NCBI GenBank assembly: GCA_032358165.1
Contig: JAALGY010000063.1
Span: 124,001-188,000 of the forward strand
DNA: 64,000 bases
Source of the DNA: Diplosphaera chodatii
Lineage: Eukaryota > Chlorophyta > Trebouxiophyceae > Prasiolales > Stichococcaceae
Direction: 5' to 3'
Of this stretch, positions 11,401 through 22,430 are shown in pieces. The notes under the pieces were generated by a model that saw only the letters and a program-made list of their open reading frames with translations, did no database searches and had not been told where the DNA came from. The first letter of the stretch is position 1. Each line of letters starts with the position of its first letter. Both the position numbers and the translations under genes were made by a program.

Positions 11401-14400
11401 TAGGTGTGGTTCCCTGGTGCGGAGCAGCACGTGGAGGACGAGCGCATCGATCAGGCAGCCTACCGCGAGGCGGTGCAGAACCTGCACGACTCTGGTGTGA
11501 CTCCCTGCTGCCCCAGTTAGTGTCCCCACCCTACAATGTTCCTGCAGCCGTGGCACGGTTCGCATGTGATGATCTCTGCTCGAATGCAAGCTGCTGTAGT
11601 CATATATCTTCTTCACCTGGCATTTCCTTGTGGATGCAGTGGTCAGCATCGAGCGGCGGCAGCTTGAGATCTGCGAGCTGCTATTCGAGATCCCGCTTTC
11701 TGCGGACAGCAACGTGTCTGGCTGTCACACCAGCAACGTGTTTGCAGCCTTTGTGGAGTACATCACAAAGAAGAACGTTGGCATGCTGCGCAATGTGCAG
11801 CCCGCTGGCATGTCAGGTGTGGCACCTGAGAGGCTGACAATGGTCACGCGTCGCATGAGACTGTGCCACACAGCATGGCAGTCCCTTCAATGCTGGTTCT
11901 GATGTCCGCAGATCCGACTGTCCTGGTGACTACGTACTTTGCACTGCTGCACATCGTGGCGCCCCACCTGGTGGCAGATGAAAGGAACGGCGACACTGCA
12001 ACTTTTGCAGCTGGGGACATGTTCACAAAGGTATGTGCACCTGTTTCCTTCCCGCAAAGTCCAGCATGCAACCGGCAGGTCCTGGGCTCTCTACGTTGGA
12101 CATCGCTGATCGAGTCGGTCTGCGAGTGGCATAGGAATTCTTGGCCTGCCGATGCGCTCTTAATGGTCAGCTGGGGTGCTGCAGGGCCTGCAGCGGGACA
12201 ATATGCGACAAGACCGCTACTGGAACCAAATGCAGCGGCTTGGCGGCACGCTCAGCCACCTCCTCAAAGAGGTGCAGTCCTCTCCCCGGCTGTGCGGTAA
12301 TCGCACAAATGCACAGACAAAACCCTACAAAGAGCGCAGCACCAAGCATGTCGCTTGGACGTCATTACAGGTGCCGCTCTCAGGCCTGGACACCTCACCA
12401 GTCGAGATCCAGCTGGTCAAACCGCTGCCAACCCAGAAGATTGGCCGCTGGAAGTCGCATCACGCAATGAGTGAGTTCCCACCAACCCCCGTAGACGGAA
12501 GTATGTCGTTGTGCACTTCTTCTGTACGGCACAGTTGTTGGGTGTCGGTGTGCAGCTACCGAATTCTTCCATCCCATTGCCTAGCTTACATGCACCCATC
12601 CTGTTCAAGTTGCCCGGTTTGCCTGGCTTGCATCAACTCATATCTTGCTGGTCGCCCCATTTGATGCCTGCACTGATTCACCAACAGTGCAACTCCTCGT
12701 GTGTGCAGCCTCGGGCGAGGTGGGCGAGCTGCTGGACAGGGCGGTGCTCATCTACCGGCTGGGCGCGGTGCAGGCCTTCAAGGGCTCGCAGTACCAGCTG
12801 CAGGGCCAGGACGCAGCGCTGGCTCAGGTGTGCACGGCACACTGTAGCAAAACATGAAGCCTGTTTGCTTCTCCTGACCCCGCGCTCAGCATGCGGGCGG
12901 TCTAAACACATTGCAGCATGCAGGCCCAGTTGGGCAGTTCCAATTGCAAGACGAGTCCTTGGTGCACTCCAGCCTGATCGAACCCTTGTGTGCTGTCACC
13001 CGCTGCAGCTGGCGGATGTGGGGCGCCGCATGCAGGAGCCGCAGTCCGCAGCGGCGCCGGACCACCACAACCTCCTGAAGGAGGCGCAGCAGGTGTTCCG
13101 GGACGACGCCGTGGAGTACACCCGCATCTGCGCCTGGCTGGACGTGAGTGTTTGATTTCGACTTGGATCAAGCTCAGCATCTGCTCAACTCCACCTCACC
13201 GAGCTATACTTGGAACCACTGCATTTCTGCTGCCACAAGATGCACCACAGCATGAGGTTTTCCTCCCTGCAGGTGTGCTTGTACCAGGGCTGGAAGCCGC
13301 AGGCGATGTTTGTCGTCAGCACCCACCTGGTGCGGGTGTTGCTCGCCGTCAGCCAGCGCGGAGCGCTGCTGCAGTACGCGCCAGAGGTGGGCTGTTGAGG
13401 TGGTCAATGATCCAGCAGGTTTTGTATAGATCCCTCGTGTGTGCTTTGCGGCTTTGCAGTCGTGGTGCTGCAGCAGCAACTCTCCAGTGCTTGTTGACGG
13501 GTGGCATGCACATGCAATGCACACAAAAGCAGGGCTCAAGCTGCGTTCTGGGACACCTGCAGTTCTATGTGGAGGCGCTTGTGGACGCATTCCACGCGCT
13601 GAAGCTGGCGGTGGGCCCTGGCACGCCGCTGCTCAAGGACTGCATGCAGACGCAGCGTCTGCAGGACATCGTCACCTTCTTGGTGACTCATCACATGCAC
13701 CACCGGGGAATGCACATTGACAGTGGATCGTTGTGGCAACAGCACTGCACAAAGGACGGTGCACGAGCGAACAACCACAGCCTGATCCGAGATGTGACTG
13801 CAGGTGCTGCACTTCCATGACACACGCATCATCAACCCTGATGTGCGTGACGAGCTGCTGCAGGCCATCTACAAGTTGCTGCAGTCTGCGGTGAGTGATT
13901 TGGCCTGTCTGCTGCATTGCCTGGCCCAGTCACTGTACCTTTCAATGCGGCATACATCGATGAGCATGTGCAAAAGTTCCGAGACTCCAATTGCCGAGTT
14001 TTGCTGCTGGTTTGGTGCCCTGTGCAGCAAGTGACAGCGTCGTGTTGATGGTGTGCATCCGGCGACCCGCAGGACTGGGTGTCGGTGTTTGAGCAGAATG
14101 CTGCGGCACGAGAAAAGTTGATGGTGTCGCTGCTGGCGGCCTTTGACGCCCGTACCTGGGTCAGCATCTCGGGCATCATCCTTCGCCTCGTGAAGGGTGG
14201 CGGCTTTGGCCAGGCACGCCCTTGGTCATCGGTACCTGCGTCTTGCAGGCTGCCGCATGGCGGTCATGCTAGTGTCACCATGCCACGCCTGCGCCTTTGC
14301 ACTCTGCGCTTCTCGGTCTTTGTGCTGCATGCTCCAGCAGTGATCTCATGCACCTTGCCTGCCCACGTACAAGAGCGCAACTGAATTGTGCTGCGCTTTG

Positions 14401-16422
14401 CAGCTGCCAGCGACAGCTATAGAGGGCTCCTCGCTGCTGTTCCGCTCGCTGCTGAGAGACGCGTGCCTGCAGAACGGCCCAATCTTTGACGCATTCCTCA
14501 ACCGCCTCTTCAACACGCTCAACTGGACCGTCACCGAGTTCGTTGTTGTGCTAAAGGTGTGGCCTCCTTCTGCTCCTGCTGCTGCCTGCCTTGCTTCAGC
14601 TGTGGCTGTGCAGACTGATTGGCAGCTCCCGGCAAAGGGTACAGATCGTTGGCTGCAGCTGAAATTTCTCTGCCGTGAATCAAATTACTGCGGAAGACAG
14701 TCGCAGCCTTATCGCACCATTGCCGTTCGCAGGAAGTGCATGATGCAGTGGCAGCACAGCGGGCGGCCGACGCCAATGCCCAGCGGCGGTGCGGTCTGAT
14801 GTTTGAGCTGTCGGTCAACCTGGAGCGCCTGCTGGAGTTCCTTGCCAGTCAGCTGCCCGCTGCCTTCCGGTGCGGTCGTCCACCTTCACCCACTACCACA
14901 TTTCCGCCAGCATGTCCAACTGTATTGTTGGCGCCGATCTGGCAGTCGAGCATTGCATTGCCCAGTGCGCATAACAGTGCCAACATGGCTGCAGGGGGGG
15001 CAGCACGCTGAACCTGACGCGGCTGGTGGAGCTGCTGTCCATCATCCTCAGCCACACAACCGGCAAGGGTACGCGGCCACGCATCAGAAAGGCGGTGCAA
15101 GCTGATGTCGCTGTCGCCATGCTATCGCAGCTCTGCACAGCTGCAACAAGCATATATATGTACAGCTGGGCTCAGATGCAAAGGCGCAGCATACATAGGA
15201 CGTTCGCCTTTCGTGCAGGCGCCCAGCTGCTGGACTCCACCACAGCCATGAACCTGGCGTCACTGGCAAAGGTCAATCGCCAGGCACTCCTGGCACCCCT
15301 TGTTGGTGCGCCCCGCCACCCTGTCCCTTGCAAAACCCCTGTGTTCCATCCTCCGTGACGGCGACTGTCGCCATATCATTGTTCGGCCAGGTGACTGTCG
15401 CAATGCACCATTGTGGCTACAAATACTGATTGCTCACGCACGCAGGAACTTTGGCCCGCCTGTTTGACGTCGAGCGGCAGGCAGGGGAGGGCAGCGGCCA
15501 CTCCGTCTCAGAAGCCATGGCAGCAGCTGAGACCTGCCCCATGGGTGCTCTGGAGCATACAGCGGTGAGCATCCTGGTCTGATTGAACTCATGTTGTGAA
15601 GATTACTGCGCATCATCACGTTGCATTGTCTTTGAAGCCAAGTGCCATATACACTAGCCAATCTGCCCATCTGCAGGGCCTGGAGTGGACTCCGCAAAAG
15701 CCGGGCAACGAGGCGGCGTACGCTGACGCGGTGGTGTTCCAGGAGTTTGTGGCAGTCGTGAAGGTGTCGATGCCCCGCCAGCCCCTGCACAGCTGAAGAT
15801 TGGCAGTGCCTGGCTGCCTGACTGTGCCAACTTTCCTTGTGGTGGTCACTCCTGATTGCTCGCCGCGCCGGCAGTCCTTCTCATCATCCCCGTTGTCGTT
15901 GTGTTGCGGCAGGCTCTCAGGGACGAGGAGGCAGCCCGCGCAGGGTCAGACACAGATGGTGCCAACGAGGTGCCGGATGAGTATCTGGACCCGCTGCTCA
16001 GCACCCTCATGACGGTACGGTGCCCCATGATTTGGCTGTTGTTGTTCCTTACCCGGTGAGCATGCTGCGATGGTGCGGCCTTTGACGTTGGTCACTGCAA
16101 AACCGTGCTTACAGCGCCCGACAACTTGCAGGACCCAGTGCTGCTGCCAGACTCCAAGATCACTGTCGACCGTGCGACGATAGAGCGCCACCTGATGTCG
16201 TCAACGACGGACCCTTTCAACAGATCACCCCTCACGCTGGATGCTGTGAAGCCCAACACAGCCCTCAAGGTGTGCGGAGGAAGGAGGCTGCCATTCGCAG
16301 CAGATGTGGCCATGCAGACGCAGGATCACTCTCTTGGCGGCACCTTACACATCGTGATTGCACCCGGTTTCATGCATGTGCAGGCGAAGATCGACGAGTG
16401 GAAGGCGGCCCGTCGGAGATGA
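8433..16422 (+). CDS. RKP: RKP/KPC1 (RNF123)-like E3 ubiquitin ligase with a C-terminal U-box
   Basis: Very large multi-exon ligase. The SPRY domain (about 9100-9850) shows [68 protein letters not shown] and [12 protein letters not shown], matching Arabidopsis RKP. The RKP body follows: [129 protein letters not shown] and ALLAPLVG. Plant RKP would then end in a C3HC4 RING. Here in-phase exons continue into [44 protein letters not shown] and KAKIDEW, an E4/UFD2-type U-box, then stop. In plants and animals this ligase targets the CDK inhibitors KRP or p27; its target here is unknown. The start at 8433 (context gccATGG) is 235 bases from the divergent neighbour. The identity is strong; the domain swap is discussed in the findings. 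Confidence 0.9.
8605..8734 (+). other. GC-AG intron 1 of the RKP-like gene
   Basis: Exon 1 (8433-8604) leaves one base. The donor reads CAG|GCAATG and the acceptor GCAG precedes 8735. Only this GC donor keeps frame into [12 protein letters not shown] and on to the SPRY exons; the GT at 8598 gives the wrong frame. Confidence 0.6.
9060..9890 (+). other. SPRY domain exons of the RKP-like protein
   Basis: Three exons spanning the SPRY fold. Joins are in phase: [12 protein letters not shown] across 9389-9485 and HLGG|VAFNNV across 9576-9688. The domain is a protein-interaction module and matches land-plant RKP nearly end to end. Confidence 0.8.
15967..16422 (+). other. U-box domain exons (UFD2/E4-type) of the RKP-like protein
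   Basis: Three exons (15913-16014, 16132-16269, 16384-16422), each a whole number of codons, encode a U-box with the E4 signature: [33 protein letters not shown] and LKAKIDEW. It would bind an E2 and carry ubiquitin transfer. It lacks the Cys/His zinc ligands of a RING. Confidence 0.85.
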
Positions 16423-16574
16423 CACACAGCATCCATGTTGCAACTCCGCACAGCAAGTGCAGCTTTGCAGTGTGTCCTAATGAGCGATCAGAACAAGCAG
16501 TCAGAGAGATGACAGCGGTTGTTGCGCATGTTTTGTGGCTGTATCTTCCCGTCTGCTGTGGCTGGCGGTCGAGG

Positions 16575-19204
16575 TTATTCTTTCAGCGGTGTATGACCTG
16601 GCAGACACTCTAGCAGTGGTTGCTGCCTTGGGTCGTTCAGCTTTGCAAACAGGAGCCTGAGCACCTTCTCCCTGTCGTCCCATGTCAGGTCCTGCAACAA
16701 ACGTGCTGTATTCAGATCCACGTGCTGCGTGCTGCTGCAAACAGGAGCAGAGGCATGCTGCATAGGTCGTTCGGCTGCACTCACCCGCACATCCATGTGA
16801 GGAACAGGCGTATCCGCATCAGATGGCGCTGCCCCTGCGAACTGCGTGTTGCGCCGGCCGTTGTGACCCTTTGCAATCTCCGCTTGCACCTGAGTAACAT
16901 TGTATTGTTTTTGTCAACCTCTCATAGTGGCATTGCTTGTTACTTCTCAGCATTGGGATGCTGGATGGTCATGATGTATGCATTTGTGTATACACATTAC
17001 ATGTGGCACATGCATGCTGCTGCATGCACGACGATACCGTCTCCAAGCTGGACAGCAGGAACAGCTCGATGTCAGTGCGCTGCTGCAGGACCGCCTGCGA
17101 CAATGCCTTGATATGCTTGAGCTCCCGCCTCTGCATATGGTATCAAGGCTCTTGCCACTTAGCAAACTCGGTTCATGCTCCATGTGCACAAGGGTGCCAG
17201 AAGCAATGCAGCAGCAATCTCATCAGCAGGACCTTGTGTCAGACATATACACGTTGCAGCAATCTCATTGGCTGCGATGGGGCAGCCACTTCCAAGGCCG
17301 CACCTGGAGCTCCACAACACGGCGCAGGGTGTCCTGCTCCGCCCCCGCCACCGCCTTTTCTGCAGCGGTCTCTGCCTGCGCTGCTGCCAGCTGCCCCTGA
17401 AAGGTAGCCTCTGCCTCGGCAATCTTGCCGGACAATGCTGCCGCCTGCTTCCGTGCCGCTGCAACCTCCCTGGCCTGCAGATGATGTTGTGTTGGGCGTT
17501 GTAGTGCTGGGTGTTTAAGGTGGCGCAGACACTCAAACTGACGGTTGGTACGGACGCATCGAGCAGCAACCACGATTGCAAAACGACTCCATTGATACAT
17601 CGGCACCTGCAGGGCGCTGCGCTGTGCGTACTGTGCCTCCAGGCCTTGCTGCATAAACACCTCCCTCTGCAGCACCGCCTGGCTCTCCCGCACCGCCTTC
17701 AGCTCGTCATGCATGCGCATGTTCTCCTACCATGCATGGATGACAGCCACACCTTGCACATGCCTGGTGCACCACTGTTTGGTGCAGCATGTGCGCAGTG
17801 GGCTTACAACGAGCAGGAATGCGACAGAATCGAACCCGGTTTCACAACATCAGGAGTGCGCACCTCGGTGTGCACCACCAGCTCCGCCCTGAGGCACTGG
17901 TTCTCCTGGTGCACCTGAGAGGGTGGGCAGCCTGGTCTTGGTTCAGCCACTCCACACACCTCCCAGCTCGACAGCCCACATGAAGGTGCGGGTCTGGGCA
18001 GGCACCTGTATGTTCCCTCAAATGTCACGCTGTCTACCTTTGCGGCACGGGCGTCCAGGTCCGCCTCCAGACTGGCGGCGTGCTGAGCGACCAGCAATGC
18101 GGTGTCCTGCTTGTGCTCCTGCTGCAACGTCGCCTGCAGCTGCTGCATTGCCGCCGCATGCTCTTTACTCTGCAAGGCGACGTCCACAGGTGGGCGTGAG
18201 ATCAACAAGCCACTGGGCGCAGCAATCCAGCCGACTGCATGTGATTGAACCGCAGCTTTTCCCATGGACGGGGATCGCACCAGTTCGGCAACCTCCTGTT
18301 TGGCTCTGTCCCGCTCACTGCGTAAGTACTGCATTTCCCGCGCAATGGAACCCTGCTGCTCCCTGAACCCCGCCACTGAAGCCAGCCGCGACTCCAGCTC
18401 CTAATAGAATTTACGTCCAGGGGACCACATCAGAACCATGTCATTCAGCACGCATCATAAGCACACAGCAATGATAGCACGCATCACATTTGACTATCAA
18501 CCTCCATCCGTGCCACTGCTCTGTCGCATGCTGTCACTGTGTGGGTCGCAAAATGTGGTCGAGACCTGGATCCGTCGCTGCAGCGCAGTCTCCACCTCTG
18601 CTGTCCGGCCGTCAGCCTCTGCTCGCTCCTGAGCATGCTGTTGCGTGACCTCTTGTAGCCTCTGCTCCGCCAAGCGCTCTGCCTGTTGTTGTCACATGTA
18701 TGTGAGAACCGTGCAACTGGACGCCACCAATCGCTATCGACATCCGGTCACCAACCAAGGAGACACGTAGCGACAAAACGGAGCCACTGGTGACCTGCTG
18801 CCGACAAGCAACAGTACCTCCTGTTTCGACTCGCGGAGCTCAGCAAGCTCGCGCTTGCGGTCTGCCAGGTCTTTTCTGAGGTACTCCCCAACCTCGAAGT
18901 GCTCCCTCTCCCGCTCGCCGGCATCCCTTTGCAGCTGCACATTCTCTGCGGCAATGCGGTCGCCGACCTCGTTCGCTGCCGTCAGTGACTCTGCCAGGCG
19001 CTCATTCCTGTCGTGCAAGCCTCACATGTAAGAGGTGCATCCATTGTGGTGCAGGCAGTGGCAACGGTGCACCAGCGCAGCTGGCAATGACACGCACTCA
19101 AGAATCAGTGAAGTCTGCAGAGGATCCTGGGATGCTGGCGGCTCCACCGACACCCGAGGTTTGCGCGAGGATAGCTGCTTGGTGGGTTTTTCAGCTGCAG
19201 CCAT
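16575..19204 (-). CDS. BBOF1: Basal body-orientation factor 1 (BBOF1/CCDC176) homologue
   Basis: Long coiled-coil protein. The last exon holds QDLTWDDREKVLRLLFAKLN (about 16690-16630), nearly identical to the C-terminal signature of vertebrate BBOF1 (DLTWEQKEKVLRLLFAKMN). Upstream exons are heptad-rich: ENVQLQRDAGEREREHF, LRKDLADRKRELAELRE, QQGSIAREMQYLRSERDRA, MQQLQATLQQEHKQD, VHQENQCLRAEL, MRMHDELKAVRESQAVLQRE and KQAAALSGKIAEAEATF. The family aligns basal bodies in ciliated cells and binds the basal body or axoneme. The N-terminal exon probably begins at the ATG at 19204 (MAAAEKPTKQLSS), but I could not find an in-phase join from it to the HDRNERLAES exon near 19016, so the 5' end is unresolved. 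It converges on RKP, leaving a 152-base gap. Confidence 0.8.
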
Positions 19205-19847
19205 TCCTAGTGGTGACGTTGCACGTCACACGTTCAGCATTTGGAGCTGTGCCCGGAACCGAGTTATCAGCAAGAAGCGGAACTTGACCCCAGAATGCCT
19301 TTCGGCTCCCGATCGCAGCATTCACAGCCCACCGCGCCGCTACAACCACAATGCGAGGTGACCCACGCGCACACAACCCTTGGAGCATGACATCGAGCCG
19401 CCAACCACCTTGCCTGCTGCAGCAGTCAGTTGTTCTGGCAAGCAGAAAACGTATCAAAAAAGCCTCCGGGATCCTGCGCCACGAGCACGGCTCTGCACTG
19501 GGTTTCGCCCGTCCAAGACCGTTGCGCTGAGCTGGCATGACATGACTTTCTGGCCGCCATTTGGCCGCCGGCGGATAGGAAATATCTGCTCCGTGCGCTA
19601 GATATAGGATTCCAGGAGCGCCCGAGATCGATTGTTGGCTCTGGGTCCGGCCTGTGATCCGCCTTGACGTCAATGCCCATGCTTTGGTACCCTGATGTTT
19701 GCTGACTTGTAACCTGAGCACGCTGCACCCTCTACCACGAAGCGAACTCGTGAACAAATCCACAGAGACCATCCCGTTTGCACTGTACACTACACAGCGT
19801 AGACGCGACAAGGCACGTGCTGAACAGCAGGCTAGTCCGACTGTACC
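19205..19847. promoter_or_regulatory. Intergenic region between divergent BBOF1 and ABM-domain genes
   Basis: About 640 bases. A long open frame crosses it on the minus strand (19191-19880) but resembles nothing and reads into both neighbours. I treat the region as two promoters and 5' UTRs. Confidence 0.35.
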
Positions 19848-21060
19848 ATGCAGGCGAACATACAGCGCGGGCTGCAGCAAGTATCCCCGCCCTCAGATGC
19901 ACTGAGCGGTTGCGGCCGCCAGCCTCACCGGCACAATCGCAGGCCCAGGGGCGGGCTGCAGGTGGTGGCGGCCATCAAGCGCGGCTCAGACAAGACGATT
20001 GTCTGCAGCAAGACGGTGGTGGCCAAGAAGGGCTCCGAGGCAGCAGTGCAGGATCTGTGCCAGCAGGTGGGTGCAACCTTCGCGTCATTGCTTGGTCCTC
20101 AGCGGCGAACAGAGTCTTAATCATGCGGGTCGAAGAGGAACTGGTGTGAGAGGATGTAGCTCTGGCGTCGTGCGTGCACATGTACATGCTGGAAGGGGCC
20201 GTCTGGCTGGTTGCAACATGTCCGACATGTGCAACAGGTGCTCGACTTCTCGCGCGAGCGCATGGCGGACCGCAGCAACGGCATCCTGGAGTTCAGCGTG
20301 AACCACGACTTTGAGGACACCAACGTGTTCCACTTCTGGGAGCGGTATACCAGCAATGCGTCGCTGGGGCAGCACAACACGCAGCCAGAGATCACGCAGT
20401 TCATGGAGGATGTGAGCGCCCGAACCAGCTTGGTCGCCTGCGTCCTATTGGCTAGCATCGCCTGCACAAAAGTGTCAGCAGCTGCCTGGGTTTGTGAGCA
20501 GCTTTTCAGCTGCAACCTAATCCTGGGCAGGTGCAAGAGCACACCGAGCAGCCGGTGGGCATGGCGCTGTATGAGATGAAGAATGGCCAGATCAGCAACA
20601 TCTGCATACAGGGAGGTGGGTGTTGCTGCATAGAACAACCGTGAGAGTGTGTCAGCTGGACTGTCTCTGCGCAAAGTGTTTGTGTTTCGTGTTCAGCTTG
20701 GTGTTTCCGCACGACCGCTGCGTGGGCCATTGCAGGTCCCAAAGGGGAGGGCGGCCTAGATGATGCAACAGGTGCAGGCGGCAGCGGCGGTGGCGCCAGC
20801 ATGAAGCAGTCATCTGGCGCTGTCGACTTGGGTCAGTAACCATCTTGGACACCACTGCTTGTTCGTATAGCAGCAGGGCCACATCCTATGGATAGCTACT
20901 CTCATCGCCACTGCACGCCGGAGGTCACCAGCCTAAGCCAACATGTTGTGTGCATATGACAGGCAAGATGGACCGGGGGGAAAAGGATACTGCTTGGGGC
21001 ATGGGCTTCAAATGGCCCTGGCAGAAGGAGGGCAAGGACAAGCAAGCGGCGAAGAAGTGA
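19848..21060 (+). CDS. ABM (antibiotic biosynthesis monooxygenase-like) domain protein, probably plastid-targeted
   Basis: Exon 1 starts at the ATG at 19848 (MQANIQRGLQQV) and carries a 35-40-residue Ser/Arg/Pro-rich leader typical of a plastid transit peptide. The domain follows: VVAAIKRGSDKTIVCSKTV, then VLDFSRERMADRSNGILEFS and VNHDFEDTNVFHFWERYTS. This pattern of a beta strand, a helix and the aromatic FHFWERY is typical of the small dimeric ABM ferredoxin-like fold. Further exons encode EQPVGMALYEMKNGQISNIC, a Gly-rich linker and a Lys-rich tail ending WPWQKEGKDKQAAKK, which is not part of the usual 100-residue domain. ABM proteins include small oxygenases and haem-degrading enzymes; no substrate can be assigned here. 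Confidence 0.65.
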
Positions 21061-21193
21061 GCAGAGGTTTGACACGCTGCCAGCAGCTCAGGCTGACTGC
21101 ATGTCTGCATTTTTGGACAAAGAGACGTTCTTCGCTATGGCACGTCTTGCACAGTCTGAAGGGTCTAGATGCATCAGCCTGGTTTCCTGGCGA

Positions 21194-21198
21194 TGTAA
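21194..21198 (+). terminator. Candidate poly(A) signal of the ABM-domain gene
   Basis: TGTAA about 134 bases after the stop at 21060 and only about 30 bases before the stop codon of the converging sulfiredoxin gene, so the transcripts probably overlap or nearly so. Confidence 0.4.
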
Positions 21199-21225
21199 GG
21201 TCAGCCAAGCTGCGCAGCCATGCAA

Positions 21226-21984
21226 CTACATTAGGTGCATCTGTAGTGTCTTGACAGTGGCCTTCCGCACTCTGCATGGTATTCTTTCCTTGCCCAGCCG
21301 CTGAAAGGCCTCAAAACGGTGGCAACCTGCATGCAGATTTAGAACAGTTCTGTACGCGTCATTTTCAACATTGCACATGCACAATTCGGACATCAGTGTC
21401 GGCGCACCGCTGAAGCCGTATATCTTCCCATCCACCTGCAAGTCAGCGTCCTCCACATGAATGTCAGCTATTGAACTGGAAGGCATATAAGGACGAGGAG
21501 TGAGGCCGCTCACCTCGAGCACATCAATGGGTACTTTAAGGCCATGCTGTTGGATGCTCTCCATCAGCGCCTCCACCTTGGCCGAGTCGTTGGTTCTGGT
21601 TCGTGCCAACGGCCGGCGGATGTCTGCAACCTTCAGCTCCTTCACACCTGCGCAACCAGGCTGACGCATGGGGTGCCACTGGCAACGGTGGGATTGCGCG
21701 ATGTTGGAGGAGACGACGCCGCTCAGAATCACAACATGCACCATGTCACTCAAGGTGTACACTGCATATGCGGGATTGTAAGTGCAAGAGTGACCCACAC
21801 AAGCAAGCTGTAGCTCACCATCTGCGTCCAGCTTGCCCTCAAGGCTCCAGCCGTACCTCTGCTCGACCTGCCCTCTAGCTGTGGCAATAAGGCCCCGTCG
21901 CACTGTATGCAATTTGCGGAGCCCTGGAAGCGGGTGTGGCCTGGCGGCACCTCTTACAGCAGCTGAAACCCTTGTCGCATGCAT
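21226..21984 (-). CDS. SRX: Sulfiredoxin
   Basis: Reduces over-oxidised (sulfinic) 2-Cys peroxiredoxin using ATP and thiol. Exons give MHATRVSAAVRGAARPHPLP (start ATG at 21984; an Arg/Ala-rich leader fitting plastid or mitochondrial import), then VADIRRPLARTRTND, KVEALMESIQQHGLKVPIDV, and DGKIYGFSG joined to CHRFEAFQRLGKERIPCRVR. The catalytic Cys sits in the family motif FSGCHR, which is interrupted by an intron: the exon ending near 21402 leaves one base, and the next begins GT TGC CAC after a CAG acceptor. The C-terminus is KATVKTLQMHLM. Length after leader removal is close to typical sulfiredoxins. Confidence 0.88.
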   Translation of the reverse strand: MHATRVSAAVRGAARPHPLPGLRKLHTVRRGLIATARGQVEQRYGWSLEGKLDADGELQLACVGHSCTYNPAYAVYTLSDMVHVVILSGVVSSNIAQSHRCQWHPMRQPGCAGVKELKVADIRRPLARTRTNDSAKVEALMESIQQHGLKVPIDVLEVSGLTPRPYMPSSSIADIHVEDADLQVDGKIYGFSGAPTLMSELCMCNVENDAYRTVLNLHAGCHRFEAFQRLGKERIPCRVRKATVKTLQMHLM

Positions 21985-22430
21985 CTGCTCTTGAGCTGCA
22001 CATGATCAGGAATCATGAACGACGGAAAGTAACTGATGTGTTGTGCACATTTGATCACACGCAGTGAAGCTGCGGGGATGCTGCATGGTGCTTCTTCTGC
22101 CGGCCATTTTAGAAACTTCGCATAGTCAGAAGTGTGATCGATCTGTTCACGAAACGCCTCCAGGCAGACGTCTTCACAGGTTCACACGAAGGTCGGGAGG
22201 TCGGGATGCTCCACAAGTAGTGCATGTCAGAACTGACGCAATGGCGATTCATAGAATCAGCCTCACAACTTAGCCTTACAGCCGTGAGCAAGACGATGAC
22301 CTCTATAAGGGCAATCATCCAATGACATGATACCCTTGCTGAGACCCGCACAGCCGTTTGCCGCTCATTGCCAGACTTGTGCAGTCGATGAGCAGGTCAG
22401 TTACTGCACATCTGCCGCTGGCCTCAGTCA
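21985..22430. other. Intergenic region upstream of sulfiredoxin
   Basis: Sulfiredoxin and its upstream neighbour are both on the minus strand, so this holds the sulfiredoxin promoter and the 3' end of the DUF7794-like gene. No coding or RNA signal was seen. Confidence 0.35.

Noticed and set aside
17825..17850. GGTTCGATTC on the minus strand, resembling a tRNA B box
   Set aside because: The flanking bases do not form a T stem and no acceptor stem or A box was found; it lies in a BBOF1 intron.
19191..19880. 229-codon minus-strand open frame between BBOF1 and the ABM gene
   Set aside because: It starts inside the ABM first exon on the other strand and ends in the BBOF1 start exon; composition and lack of motifs fit a chance frame in GC-rich DNA.
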